DNA from: Bryobacterales bacterium
GTDB lineage: Bacteria; Acidobacteriota; Terriglobia; Bryobacterales; Bryobacteraceae
Assembly: GCA_003136675.1 (NCBI GenBank)
Contig: PLFE01000211.1
Span: forward strand, 40,629-83,606
Direction of reading: 5' to 3'
Length of the DNA stretch: 42,978 nucleotides
In this document: positions 22,697 through 31,394 of the stretch, piece by piece
Position numbering within the stretch: position 1 is the stretch's first letter
Layout: the number at the start of each line of letters is the position of its first letter
Notes under the pieces: generated by a model
Database searches by the model: none
Told to the model about the DNA's origin: nothing
Seen by the model: only the letters and a program-made list of their open reading frames with translations
Made by a program: the position numbers and the translations under genes

Positions 22697-24274
22697 TCAG
22701 TGAGCCAGGGAGGGCGCGCCGGCCCTTTTCTTTACTTTCCGAAGGCACATGACGATAGGGACGCAGCAGAGACAGACCACCGCCAGAATTCGGAAGTCGT
22801 CAATATAAGACCACAGAGCTGCCTGGAGGGAAAGATCTTGCTGGATCATGCCATAGGCGCGCTGACGGCTGAGGACAGACCCGGCCGTCTTGCTAAAGAC
22901 CTGCTGCAAAGCCTGCAAGCGCTGGTCGAAGACCAACCTGCCGGTGGCGAGATCGTGAACCATTTCCGCCTGATGAGTCTGCGAATGCCGCGCGACCAAG
23001 GTGTTGACGACGGAGATCCCGATGCTGCCGCCCACGTTTCGCAGAAGGTTATAAAGGCCGCTGGCGTTGCCTATCTGCTCATTCCTGAGGGTACCCAACG
23101 CGGTGGTCGAAAGCGGAACGAAGATCATTCCGGACGCCATCCCGCTGATAACCACCGGCCACAACAGCGACCACTGAGACATCTGCAGGTTTGCGCCACT
23201 CATCCATAAGCTGGTGAGAGCGAAGCCCATGAAACCGGAGCCGATGATCCAACGATTATCCATGCGGCTGGTGAGGAGTCCGATAAAAGGCATGGCCACG
23301 AGCGCGCCGATGCCCCGCGGGCTTACCGCAATTCCCGCGGCTTGCGCGGTGTAACCCATTAAAGTTTGATAGAAGAGCGGAAGCAACGTAACGATGCCGT
23401 AGATGGTAGCCCCGAACAGCCCGATCAGAACGCAGCCGAGCGCGAAGTTCCGGTTACTAAAGATGCGCAGGTTGACCAGCGGCTGCTTGAGGCGCATCTC
23501 CACGATGAGGAATGCGATGAAGGCTGTGATCAGGATGACGAATGTCCAGCGGATCCCGTTCGATCCGAACCAGTCGTCTTCCTGGCCTTTATCCAGGATG
23601 ATCTGCAAGGCGGCCAACCAGATGGCGAGCAGGCCAAAACCGATGGTGTCAATGCGGCCGGGCTTTGCATTCTTAATATAAGGCGGGTCTTTCACAAACT
23701 GCCAGATCATCCACAGGGCCGCGACACCGATGGGAATGTTGATATAGAATGCCCACCGCCAGGAGTAACTATCGGTAAGCCAGCCTCCGAGGGTGGGGCC
23801 GAGCACGGGCGCGACAACCACGCCAAGCCCGAAAACCGCCATGGCTGAGCCGCGCTTGGCAGGGGGGAAGCTTTCGAGCAGGATTGCCTGCGAGAGCGGC
23901 TGGAGCGCGCCGCCGCCGGCCCCTTGAATGGCGCGGGAAACCAGGATCATGCCAAGGGATGTGGCCGCGCCGCACGTGAAGGAAGCCACCGAAAAGATCA
24001 CGATGCAGGTCAACAGAAAGTTGCGGCGACCAAATCGCAGGGAGAACCAACTGCTGGTGGGCAAAATGATGGCGTTCGCTACGAGGTAACTGGTGAGCAC
24101 CCAAGTGGCTTCGTCGGTGGTAGCCGAGAGGCTGCCGGCAATGTGCGGAAGAGCGACAGAGGCGATGGAGGTATCGAGAACCTCCATGAAGGTGGGCAGC
24201 ATGACCGCGGCCGCAATCAGCCACGGACTGCAGTCGGGACACCAAGCCAGCGGATTCCGATCGTTTTCAGGCAA
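22697..24274 (-). CDS. emrB: EmrB/QacA-type major facilitator (DHA2, 14-helix) drug exporter
   Basis: The 525-residue protein has the motif set of DHA2 proton antiporters: 'VMLPTFMEVLDTSIASVALPHIAGSL' in TM1 (motif D1), 'RFGRRNFLL' (motif A), 'RAIQGAGGGALQPLSQAIL' (motif B), and 'GLGVVVAPVLGPTLGGWLTD' (motif C), then about ten more hydrophobic segments. It should export toxic amphiphiles across the inner membrane. The usual partner EmrA (periplasmic adaptor) is absent. The start is TTG 24274: a stop codon lies two codons upstream in the same frame, and no ATG precedes TM1. It lies at the end of the long minus-strand run, separated from the response regulator by an NHL-repeat relic. Confidence 0.88.
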   Translation of the reverse strand: MPENDRNPLAWCPDCSPWLIAAAVMLPTFMEVLDTSIASVALPHIAGSLSATTDEATWVLTSYLVANAIILPTSSWFSLRFGRRNFLLTCIVIFSVASFTCGAATSLGMILVSRAIQGAGGGALQPLSQAILLESFPPAKRGSAMAVFGLGVVVAPVLGPTLGGWLTDSYSWRWAFYINIPIGVAALWMIWQFVKDPPYIKNAKPGRIDTIGFGLLAIWLAALQIILDKGQEDDWFGSNGIRWTFVILITAFIAFLIVEMRLKQPLVNLRIFSNRNFALGCVLIGLFGATIYGIVTLLPLFYQTLMGYTAQAAGIAVSPRGIGALVAMPFIGLLTSRMDNRWIIGSGFMGFALTSLWMSGANLQMSQWSLLWPVVISGMASGMIFVPLSTTALGTLRNEQIGNASGLYNLLRNVGGSIGISVVNTLVARHSQTHQAEMVHDLATGRLVFDQRLQALQQVFSKTAGSVLSRQRAYGMIQQDLSLQAALWSYIDDFRILAVVCLCCVPIVMCLRKVKKRAGAPSLAH

Positions 24275-24279
24275 GCATC

Positions 24280-24461
24280 ACCGTTAGCAAGTTGGATGCC
24301 TAAGGAGCTTTTCGGATTCCGCTGCTCGTCCAGGTTCTCGACTGAGACAATGCGGGTATTGCCCAGGTCCGCTATGTAGAGCGTGCCATGCGTCCCGAGC
24401 GCGACAGCCCGCGGGTACGAGAGACCGGTGAGAAGAATAACACCGCACTGGGCGGTCTTCT
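24280..24461 (-). pseudogene. NHL-repeat protein fragment
   Basis: One open frame reads 'GLSYPRAVALGTHGTLYIAD', then 'LGNTRIVSVENLDEQ', a textbook NHL beta-propeller blade (P-x-G-[IV]-A-x-D...G-x-[LVI]-Y-[VI]-A-D-x-x-N-x-R-[IV]). Only one blade is present, no start codon fits, and the frame runs into the neighbouring genes at both ends. This is the residue of a larger secreted propeller protein, now caught between the response regulator and the exporter. Confidence 0.6.
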
Positions 24462-24464
24462 TCC

Positions 24465-24878
24465 TCAGGCCTGCAGCAACTGACGAATTTTAGGACCAAG
24501 CTCCAGAAATTGATCGAGCGTTGACGGTTTCCGAAAGTAATCGTCCGCGCCTAGTTCCATCACCCGCTGGCGATCGCTCGACGCGTCTGAAGAAGTGATA
24601 ATCAAGACCTTTGTAGTTCTGAACCTGGAACTGCTTCGCAAGCGCCGGAGCACTTCTTCGCCGCTCAGGCGGGGGAGATTCAAGTCGAGCATAATGAGAT
24701 CCGGACAAGGCTTTTCGTCTTCTTCGACACGTGAGAAGAACTCCAGAGCCTTGGTTCCATCCCCGACTATCTGGAGGGCACATCCCACGTGTGCTTCGTT
24801 GATGGCTTCCTCAACGAGCATCGCATCAGCCGGGTTGTCTTCGACGAGAAGCACTAATGCTTGCGGGTCAGTGTTCAT
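24465..24878 (-). CDS. Single-domain response regulator (CheY/Rcp1-like)
   Basis: The 137-residue REC domain has no output domain. Acidic pocket E13/D14 is in 'LLVEDNPADAMLVEEAI', the phosphoacceptor D65 is in 'LIMLDLNLPRLSGEEVL', T/S95-96 in 'VLIITSSDAS', and K117 in 'DDYFRKPSTLDQF'. The 'EDNPAD' opening and 'LDLNLPR.SG.EVL' are characteristic of the Rcp1-like regulators that partner phytochrome-like kinases. The ATG overlaps the stop of the hybrid kinase (ATGA), so the two are made together and this is the probable phosphate acceptor of its second kinase core. The downstream target is unknown. Confidence 0.9.
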   Translation of the reverse strand: MNTDPQALVLLVEDNPADAMLVEEAINEAHVGCALQIVGDGTKALEFFSRVEEDEKPCPDLIMLDLNLPRLSGEEVLRRLRSSSRFRTTKVLIITSSDASSDRQRVMELGADDYFRKPSTLDQFLELGPKIRQLLQA

Positions 24879-27800
24879 TGGGCCTTCTCAATCGGGAGCG
24901 TGAACAAGAAAGTAGATCCGATCCCTAACTCCGATTCTACCCAAATGCGGCCGCCGAGTCGCTCTACAATCTTTTGACAAATGGCGAGTCCGATACCAGT
25001 ACCAGGGTAGGATTCGCGATCGTGCAACCTCTTAAACAGTCCGAAGACCTGCCTGCGAAACTCAGCGGCAATACCGATCCCGTTGTCTTGAACCGCAAAG
25101 CGCCAGAAATCTCCGTCTACCATCGCGCTTACATTGATCTCCGGCGGCCTCTCACTGCGGTACTTGATGGCGTTGGAAATCAGGTTTTGAAACAAGTGGG
25201 TGAGCGGAACGGGATCGGCGCGCAGGTTCGGAAGCGGTGAAACAGTGAACATCGTGCCGGTTTCGACGATCGTGGAGGCCAGATTCTTTCTGACATCCGC
25301 GAGCACTTGATTGACATCGACCAGAGCAGCGGGCTCTTCAACGCTCTTGCCGGCTTGCGAATAAGCCAGCAGATCGGTAATCAGCCGCTCCATCCGGTGA
25401 GCGCCTTCGACACAGAATCCAAGATACTCAAGCGCCTTCGGTTCAAGCTTTGGACCATACTTCCGATCGAGCATCTGACTGTAGATGGCAACCTGTCTCA
25501 GCGGTTCCTGAAGATCGTGACTCGCCGAATAAGCGAACTGTTCCAGGTCCGCGTTGGCCCGGCGCAAATCTTCGTTCGATCGGCGAATCAGTTCCTCGCT
25601 GCGTCTCTTCTCCGTCACGTCTTCAGCGACAAAGCTAAAGCGCGGCCTGTGGCCGGGACCCATTCCGAGATGATTGACGACGACACTAAGCCAGCGGTTC
25701 CCGGAATTTTGGGGATGTTCATAGTCGAATCGAACGGCTGAACCTTCCGTCTGGGCGCGCTGGTAATATTCCATCCAGGCGCGGTCTACCGTCGGCGAGT
25801 TCGCCTGCTGGTCAACGAGGAAGAATTCAGCGGCAGCCCGATTGCGGTAGATAGAAACAATCCGATCGCCATCGCGTTCCGCAACGCCCATCAGGAATGG
25901 CGAGCTATCGTAGAAGCTTTGTAGCGTAGCCTGGCTTTCTTTTACGGCTTTTTCCGATTCTTCGCGCCGGCGCTTCATAGCCAACTGAGCGGATACCCTG
26001 GCAAGCAACTCCCTCGCACTGAAGGGCTTGATGAGGTAATCGTCGGCGCCTGCTCCCAAGCCCTCCACATGACTCTCTTCTCCGGCGCGCGCGGAGAGTA
26101 AGATCACGGGAATGGTGCGAGTCTCGGGACGCTTGCGCAGTTCGGCCAGCAACCCGAAGCCGTCCAACCCCGGCATCATCACGTCACTCAAAATCAAATC
26201 AGGCGGGTTTTCGAGAGCGGAGGCAAGGGCCTTGTCGCCATCGGAAACGGCGATCACATGAAAACGCTCGCCCAGCAGCCGGCCGACATAGTCGCGCATA
26301 TCCGCGTTATCATCGGCCAGAAGAATGCGTTCCGCGCCCGGCAGCGGCGTGGACAGGATCGACTGCCCGGAATCATCGGCGCCGGCAAAACCCCATCGCA
26401 GAGCTTCGTCCACGAAGGCTTCGCTGCGCTCATGATCACCCGAAATCGGAGGGGTGGCGCCGGCCTCCGCTCGTACTTTCTCCTTCGGCAAGTGCGCATT
26501 TCCGAGTGGAATGGAAACCACGAAGCTGCTGCCCTTCCCGAGTTCGCTTTTCACCGAGATGCTGCCACCGTGAAGCTTGACAAGCTCCTGGACGAGAGCG
26601 AGGCCGATGCCCGTTCCCTCGATTGTTCTTCCTTTGGCTCCTTCCACGCGATGGAAGCGCTCGAAGATATGCGGCAGTTCCGATGCTGCGATGCCGATGC
26701 CGGTATCCTCCACCTCCATCTCGATGTGTGCGCCGGAGCTGCGGAGAGAGAGCTGGACGGTTCCGCGGAATGTGAACTTGAGCGCGTTCGAAAGCAGGTT
26801 CAGAACAATCTTCTCCCACATCTCACGATCGATGTAGACGGGTTCACGAACGTTCTGACAATCAACCACGAAGCGAATACCAGCGCGGTCCATTGCGGAA
26901 CGAAAATTGGCGGCGAGGTCCGTGGTGAAACTCGCCACGTCGAGCGGCTCGAACACGGCCTGCATCCGGCCGGCCTCAAGTCGGGAGAAATCGAGGAGCG
27001 TGTTCACAAGCTTTTGAAGCCGCAGGCCGTTGCGTTGAACCAGTGTCAGTAAGTCGCGCTCTTCCATCGCTCTGGTTTCACCTGGCGTGGAGAGAAGCTG
27101 GTCAATGGGACCAAGCATCAGGGTCAGCGGGGTCCGCAGTTCGTGGCTTACATTGGAAAAGAAGGTGGTCTTGGCGCGATCCACCTCCGCCAGGGCTTCC
27201 GCGCGCCGGCGCTCCGCTTCGTAAGCGCGGGCATTCCCCAGCGCGGCGGCGATCTGGCCGGAAAGCAAGTCGATAAACCCGCTGTAGAGCTTATCGAAGC
27301 GGCGGTAGGGATTGGTTCCGGTAATAAACAAGCCGGCCGGAAGCTCCTGGCCCTGCCGCTTAATGGGAACAACGACGGCCTGCCGGACCGGCTTGTTCCA
27401 ATCACCCGTTGGCAGCGGGGAAGCCTCCTGTTGTTCGGACGAAAACTGAATCATGCGAGGAGACGGATGAAGCGCACTCTGATACGCGGGCCAGTGGGAA
27501 TCGGACCCGCGCTCGATGCGCCCCACCGCCAGCGGGTGCTCTCTCGAAATCCCGCTGGATGACACAAGCTGCGCTCCCTCTTCGCCGTAAAGGTAGGTGA
27601 GCGTGAAGGGCAAATCCTTCTTGTTGCGACTAAGGACTCCCCGGAGAGCTTTCAGTACCTCATCCTCCGTGTTGGCGCCGGCAAGCGCCGAGGCCACATC
27701 ACGCAGCGTTTCCACGCGGCGCTCGCCAATCACACGGTCCGTTTCTTCGGTGACGACGCAAAGCATGCCGCATAGGTCGCCCTGGTCGTTGGCGAGAGGG

Positions 27801-28219
27801 CTGTAGGAAAACGTGTGGTAGGTCTCCTCCGGAAAACCGCTGCGCTCCAGAAAAAGCAGCAGGCCCTCATCATAAGTGGCCCTGCCGGTGGTGAGCACTG
27901 TTTCGATACGCGGTCCGATATCCGGCCAGATTTCCGCCCACACTTCGCTCGCCGGCGAACCCAGCGCCCGCGGGTGTTTGATCCCCAGCGTTGGCCGGTA
28001 GCTGTCGTTGTAAAGCATGGTGAGGTCCGGGCCCCAGGCCATCCACATTGCGTAACGCGATGTAAGCAGGATGTTGACGACAGTCCGGAGGCTTTGTGGC
28101 CACTGGTTCATGGGGCCGAGCGGAGTGGTGGACCAGTCGAAGGTGAGAATGCGGCCGGCCATCTCTTCGCCGGCGGCCACTTTATTGAGCGCCTCGGTCG
28201 ATTGCTTCACCTTATGCAT
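24875..28219 (-). CDS. Hybrid sensor histidine kinase with two kinase cores
   Basis: The 1114-residue protein has domains in this order: PAS-like (about 25-160), GAF (about 170-335), HisKA with phospho-His359 in 'FFSNVSHELRTPL', HATPase_c (about 465-575; N478, 'DTGIGI', 'GTGIGLALV'), receiver (about 631-745; phosphoacceptor D679 in 'ILSDVMMPG', K731), PAS (about 765-872), a second HisKA with His901 in 'FAYSASHDLQEPLRQVAIYS' of the bacteriophytochrome type, and a second HATPase_c (about 1005-1112; 'DNGIGI', 'GTGIGLAIC'). There are no membrane segments, so it senses cytoplasmic signals. The start ATG 28219 gives the N-terminal PAS directly. It is 54 bases downstream of the ArsB-like gene and coupled to the response regulator. 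The signal is unknown; linkage to the redox operon suggests energy or redox state. Confidence 0.9.
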   Translation of the reverse strand: MHKVKQSTEALNKVAAGEEMAGRILTFDWSTTPLGPMNQWPQSLRTVVNILLTSRYAMWMAWGPDLTMLYNDSYRPTLGIKHPRALGSPASEVWAEIWPDIGPRIETVLTTGRATYDEGLLLFLERSGFPEETYHTFSYSPLANDQGDLCGMLCVVTEETDRVIGERRVETLRDVASALAGANTEDEVLKALRGVLSRNKKDLPFTLTYLYGEEGAQLVSSSGISREHPLAVGRIERGSDSHWPAYQSALHPSPRMIQFSSEQQEASPLPTGDWNKPVRQAVVVPIKRQGQELPAGLFITGTNPYRRFDKLYSGFIDLLSGQIAAALGNARAYEAERRRAEALAEVDRAKTTFFSNVSHELRTPLTLMLGPIDQLLSTPGETRAMEERDLLTLVQRNGLRLQKLVNTLLDFSRLEAGRMQAVFEPLDVASFTTDLAANFRSAMDRAGIRFVVDCQNVREPVYIDREMWEKIVLNLLSNALKFTFRGTVQLSLRSSGAHIEMEVEDTGIGIAASELPHIFERFHRVEGAKGRTIEGTGIGLALVQELVKLHGGSISVKSELGKGSSFVVSIPLGNAHLPKEKVRAEAGATPPISGDHERSEAFVDEALRWGFAGADDSGQSILSTPLPGAERILLADDNADMRDYVGRLLGERFHVIAVSDGDKALASALENPPDLILSDVMMPGLDGFGLLAELRKRPETRTIPVILLSARAGEESHVEGLGAGADDYLIKPFSARELLARVSAQLAMKRRREESEKAVKESQATLQSFYDSSPFLMGVAERDGDRIVSIYRNRAAAEFFLVDQQANSPTVDRAWMEYYQRAQTEGSAVRFDYEHPQNSGNRWLSVVVNHLGMGPGHRPRFSFVAEDVTEKRRSEELIRRSNEDLRRANADLEQFAYSASHDLQEPLRQVAIYSQMLDRKYGPKLEPKALEYLGFCVEGAHRMERLITDLLAYSQAGKSVEEPAALVDVNQVLADVRKNLASTIVETGTMFTVSPLPNLRADPVPLTHLFQNLISNAIKYRSERPPEINVSAMVDGDFWRFAVQDNGIGIAAEFRRQVFGLFKRLHDRESYPGTGIGLAICQKIVERLGGRIWVESELGIGSTFLFTLPIEKAQ

Positions 28220-28273
28220 GGAGTTCTGGGGAATCGGCCGGAGGGGGCATAGATTTTCTAGTTTAACCGCCGC

Positions 28274-29521
28274 TCACTTTGAGAGCAATGCGGCGGCCAG
28301 AGTAGCAAGCAATAAGGCGGGAGGCATCACCACGAAGCCGGCTTGAAGAAATTGCCATGCGGTGATCTGCTGCCCTTCCCGGCGTAAAGCGATCAGCCAG
28401 AGGATGGTCGCGAGCGACCCGGCAACGGATAAGTTGGGACCGAGATCGACCCCGACCAGTACGGCGTCCCTGATGTGGGGCGCAGCGTGGATGGTCTGGA
28501 GCGCTCCGCCCGCAAGCAAGCCGGAAGGGAGGTTGTTCACCAGATTCGAGAGCACGGCGATTCCAAATGACGCTGCAAGAGCGCCAGCAATCCCAGGTAT
28601 TTTTCCGCACCAAAGAAGACTGCTTCCAACGAGGTCAAGCGCGCCGGCGCGATTCACAGCCTCGACGAGCACGAACAAGCCCGCCACCAGCGGAAGGACG
28701 CTCCAGGAAATCTTCCGGACGATGCCGACGAGGGCGCGGCCTTCGAACCGCGTCGCCGACAACACGGCGACGGAGGCGGCAATCAGAGTAGGCAGGCCAA
28801 GGGGGATTCCGAACCCGGAGGCGCAGAGAAGGACCAGCGCGGTTCCGCAAATTCCCCAGGTGGCCAGCCGCCCCTCTGGGGACAACGTGGCATTCCCGGC
28901 GGGGGAGTCTGCCGTTCCGGTCAGACTCTTCCGCGATATCCATCGCAGGGCGAGATACGTAGCGGCTATCGAGACGAGTGAGGGTACGAGGAAAGTTCGG
29001 AGCCAGGGAAACAGAGGTGGAATCTGGCTTCCATAAACGATCAGGTTTGCTGGATTTGAAATGGGGAGTACGAAACTAGCCGCGTTGGCAATGAAGGCGC
29101 AGATGAGGAGATAAGGGAGCGGCTTCGTGCGCGCTTTTTGAACAGCCGCGTAGACCGCGGGCGTAAGCACCACCGCTGTGGCGTCGTTTGAGAGAAAGAC
29201 CGTTACAAGCACTCCGACCATGTAGATCAGAGTAAAAAGGCGCATGGCGGAACCTTTCGCTGCGCTTACCGCCAACGACGCCAGCCAGTCAAATACACCT
29301 TGCCGCCGGGCTAGCTCAGCCAGCAGCATCATCCCCGTCAGGAATAGATAGACATCGGTTCCTTTGGCGATGGCATAACCCGCTTGCGATAAGGGGATCA
29401 ACCCGCAGACGACCATGAAAGAAGCGCCCAGGCAGGCCCATATCGCCTCCGGCCAGTCTTTAGGACGAAATAATACGCCCGCCACCGCGCCCGCGGCAAT
29501 CAACCAAACGAGAATCGTCAT
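28274..29521 (-). CDS. ArsB/SLC13-type ion transporter
   Basis: The 415-residue polytopic protein has about 11 hydrophobic segments and is close to the ArsB length of 429. 'FLSNDATAVVLTPAVYAAVQKA' and 'FIANAASFVLPISNPANLIVYG' are the paired hairpin motifs of the ion transporter superfamily, and the SNPANL form is typical of ArsB-like arsenite/antimonite permeases. A second hairpin is near 'VLSNLVNNLPSGLLAGG'. No arsenic genes (arsR, arsC, arsA) are nearby. It starts 8 bases after the NrfD-type subunit, with no separate ribosome site, so it is probably the last gene of the hydrogenase-formate dehydrogenase operon. An organic-acid or other anion substrate is possible. Confidence 0.8.
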   Translation of the reverse strand: MTILVWLIAAGAVAGVLFRPKDWPEAIWACLGASFMVVCGLIPLSQAGYAIAKGTDVYLFLTGMMLLAELARRQGVFDWLASLAVSAAKGSAMRLFTLIYMVGVLVTVFLSNDATAVVLTPAVYAAVQKARTKPLPYLLICAFIANAASFVLPISNPANLIVYGSQIPPLFPWLRTFLVPSLVSIAATYLALRWISRKSLTGTADSPAGNATLSPEGRLATWGICGTALVLLCASGFGIPLGLPTLIAASVAVLSATRFEGRALVGIVRKISWSVLPLVAGLFVLVEAVNRAGALDLVGSSLLWCGKIPGIAGALAASFGIAVLSNLVNNLPSGLLAGGALQTIHAAPHIRDAVLVGVDLGPNLSVAGSLATILWLIALRREGQQITAWQFLQAGFVVMPPALLLATLAAALLSK

Positions 29522-29529
29522 TGCAAAGG

Positions 29530-30606
29530 TTACTCGAGCACTGCCCGGGCATCCCCTGGACCAGTTACAGCGGCGCGGCCTGTGACTGCGTATGCGCCTT
29601 GTCCGCCGCGTTGCTGCTGGAACGTGGCGCGCGGATTCATGGCGGAACGCTGTCCAGCGTAGTGCACCCCGAATCGCGTGCAGAGAGAACCCAGGCTCCC
29701 CAGGACTCCCGATATGCGCCGCACTCGCGCGCTGGAATTGGGTACCAGCGCGATCAGCAGACTCGCCGCCGTGAGTACCTTGGACGCCTTCCAGAGAAAT
29801 CCGCTGAGCCCGTCTTCCAGGGGACGCGCCGCTTCGGGCACGGTGGCCACGCTGCGCTCCATCAAGTAGGCGAAGCTCAACTCCGCTAACTTGCCCGCCG
29901 TTCCGAAGAGCAGCACGGCGCGCTGTTCGCGAGGGTTACCGCCAAGTAAGTCAAACACAGACGCCGCGCCGCTCACGCCGGAGGAAAGGAACAGCGCCGG
30001 CATCAGGCGGTGAGGCCGCTGCCAGACCGGGACAGTCGTGTTTGAAACCAGCACTCCGGTGTATCCAGAGAGCCCGAGACCGAAGACGCCGGATATGACG
30101 GCGGATGCATCTCCGATCCGCCGAATCCACCTCGGGCCTAATTGGGAAATTGCAGCTACACCAGCGGACCCGGAGAAGAAGAATAAGATCCACGCGCCGA
30201 CGCTCATGGGCGAAGTGGGACGAAACACCCGCATCATATTCAGAAAACGCTCGGGCCGCCCGAGGTCATGGACAAGGAAGTAAGCGCTCACCATGCTACC
30301 CGCTAAACCAACGACTCTCGATTGGAGAACGAGCCGCGAGAGTCGATCGCGATTGATCAGCGTTGCCGCCGCGCCTAATGCCATGGCGCTACCCGTGGCC
30401 CCACCGACATAGTAGTAAGCGGGAATGTCCCATGACCAAACCGATTTCTTGATCACCGGCCGATCGTAGTAAGTGCGATCCCCGGGCACTCCGTAGCCGG
30501 AAGTATCGAGCGCTTTCCATGGCACGACTTCCGTCGCGCCGCGCTGTTGCGAACCTTCGCCACTCAGCGTTCCCAAGCGGGAATCGATGTTCCGTCCGTC
30601 GCTCAC
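29530..30606 (-). CDS. nrfD: NrfD/PsrC-type membrane subunit of formate dehydrogenase
   Basis: The 358-residue protein has about 8 membrane helices. A soluble N-terminus (about 1-55) is followed by 'WSWDIPAYYYVGGATGSAMALGAAATL', the hallmark first helix of NrfD/PsrC quinone-site subunits, and 'YFLVHDLGRPERFLNMMRVFRPTSPMSVGAWIL', the conserved D-L-G-R-P loop. Such subunits anchor molybdopterin/Fe-S modules to the membrane and exchange electrons with quinones without haem. This differs from the haem-b FdnI of E. coli. The GTG start overlaps the stop of the Fe-S subunit (GTGA). The complex would pass electrons from formate to the quinone pool. Confidence 0.88.
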   Translation of the reverse strand: MSDGRNIDSRLGTLSGEGSQQRGATEVVPWKALDTSGYGVPGDRTYYDRPVIKKSVWSWDIPAYYYVGGATGSAMALGAAATLINRDRLSRLVLQSRVVGLAGSMVSAYFLVHDLGRPERFLNMMRVFRPTSPMSVGAWILFFFSGSAGVAAISQLGPRWIRRIGDASAVISGVFGLGLSGYTGVLVSNTTVPVWQRPHRLMPALFLSSGVSGAASVFDLLGGNPREQRAVLLFGTAGKLAELSFAYLMERSVATVPEAARPLEDGLSGFLWKASKVLTAASLLIALVPNSSARVRRISGVLGSLGSLCTRFGVHYAGQRSAMNPRATFQQQRGGQGAYAVTGRAAVTGPGDARAVLE

Positions 30607-31394
30607 CTCGCGCGTTCCCCGCGCGTAGCGATTACGGCAGCCATGGCCACGGCCGCCGCCCCCAGAGCGGTATAGAACATGGCGCGCCAGCTTTCGGCCG
30701 CTTTCTTTGTGGGCACTACCGGATCGGGTGGTAAGTTATAGACCTCCGGCTGGTCCAACAAAAGGAAGAAGGCGTTCAAGCCTTCGGTACCAGGCTGATT
30801 GTCTTTGTCCACTCCATAGAGGTACGCTTCCTTGACCCCCGCGGCCTGCAAACGTTCGACCCGGGCGTGCGCATCCCGGTGAAGATCTTCCAGTTCACCG
30901 AACTGAATGGAAGCGGTGGGGCAGGCTTTGGCGCAAGCGGGGGTCATTCCGTCCGTCAGGCGGTCATAACAGAGCGTGCATTTCCAGGCGCGCCCATCTT
31001 CTTCTCGCCTGTTGATGACGCCGAACGGACAACCAACCACGCAATAGCCGCAGCCGTTGCAGATATCGGGCTGCACATAGACGGTATCGAATTCCGTACG
31101 GATAATGGCGCCCGTGGGACAATTCTCCAGGCATCCCGCGCGCTGGCAATGCTTGCAAACGTCAGATGACATGAGCCAAGAGAAAGCTCCCGCGTCCTGC
31201 CCCGACAAAGCGACGGGCCGTTCAATGAAGCTGACGTGCCGCCATGTGGAGGCATCGAGCTGCATGGTGTTGTCATAAGACATGCCGCTGAAAAAGAAAC
31301 CATCCTCGGGCAACTGGTTCCATTGCTTGCAGGCAACCTCGCACGCTTTGCAACCAATGCAGATGCTGGTATCCGTAAAGAAGCCTTTAGGCAT
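30603..31394 (-). CDS. fdnH: Formate dehydrogenase Fe-S (beta) subunit
   Basis: The 263-residue ferredoxin-like subunit has four [4Fe-4S] motif sets: C12-x2-C15-x2-C18-x3-C22 in 'SICIGCKACEVACKQW', then 'DVCKHCQRAGCLENCPTGAI', 'CNGCGYCVVGCPFGVI' and 'WKCTLCYDRL...ACAKACPTASIQFG'. This is the FdnH/FdoH pattern. A C-terminal hydrophobic helix (about 237-256, AMFYTALGAAAVAMAAVIA) would anchor it. It relays electrons from the catalytic subunit to the NrfD-type subunit. The ATG directly follows the alpha-subunit TAG with no gap. There is no export signal. Confidence 0.92.
   Translation of the reverse strand: MPKGFFTDTSICIGCKACEVACKQWNQLPEDGFFFSGMSYDNTMQLDASTWRHVSFIERPVALSGQDAGAFSWLMSSDVCKHCQRAGCLENCPTGAIIRTEFDTVYVQPDICNGCGYCVVGCPFGVINRREEDGRAWKCTLCYDRLTDGMTPACAKACPTASIQFGELEDLHRDAHARVERLQAAGVKEAYLYGVDKDNQPGTEGLNAFFLLLDQPEVYNLPPDPVVPTKKAAESWRAMFYTALGAAAVAMAAVIATRGERAR

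Noticed and set aside
22680..22700. Bidirectional terminator between the L,D-transpeptidase and exporter genes
   Set aside because: Only two bases separate the stop codons, and I see no GC-rich hairpin with a T-tract in either direction.
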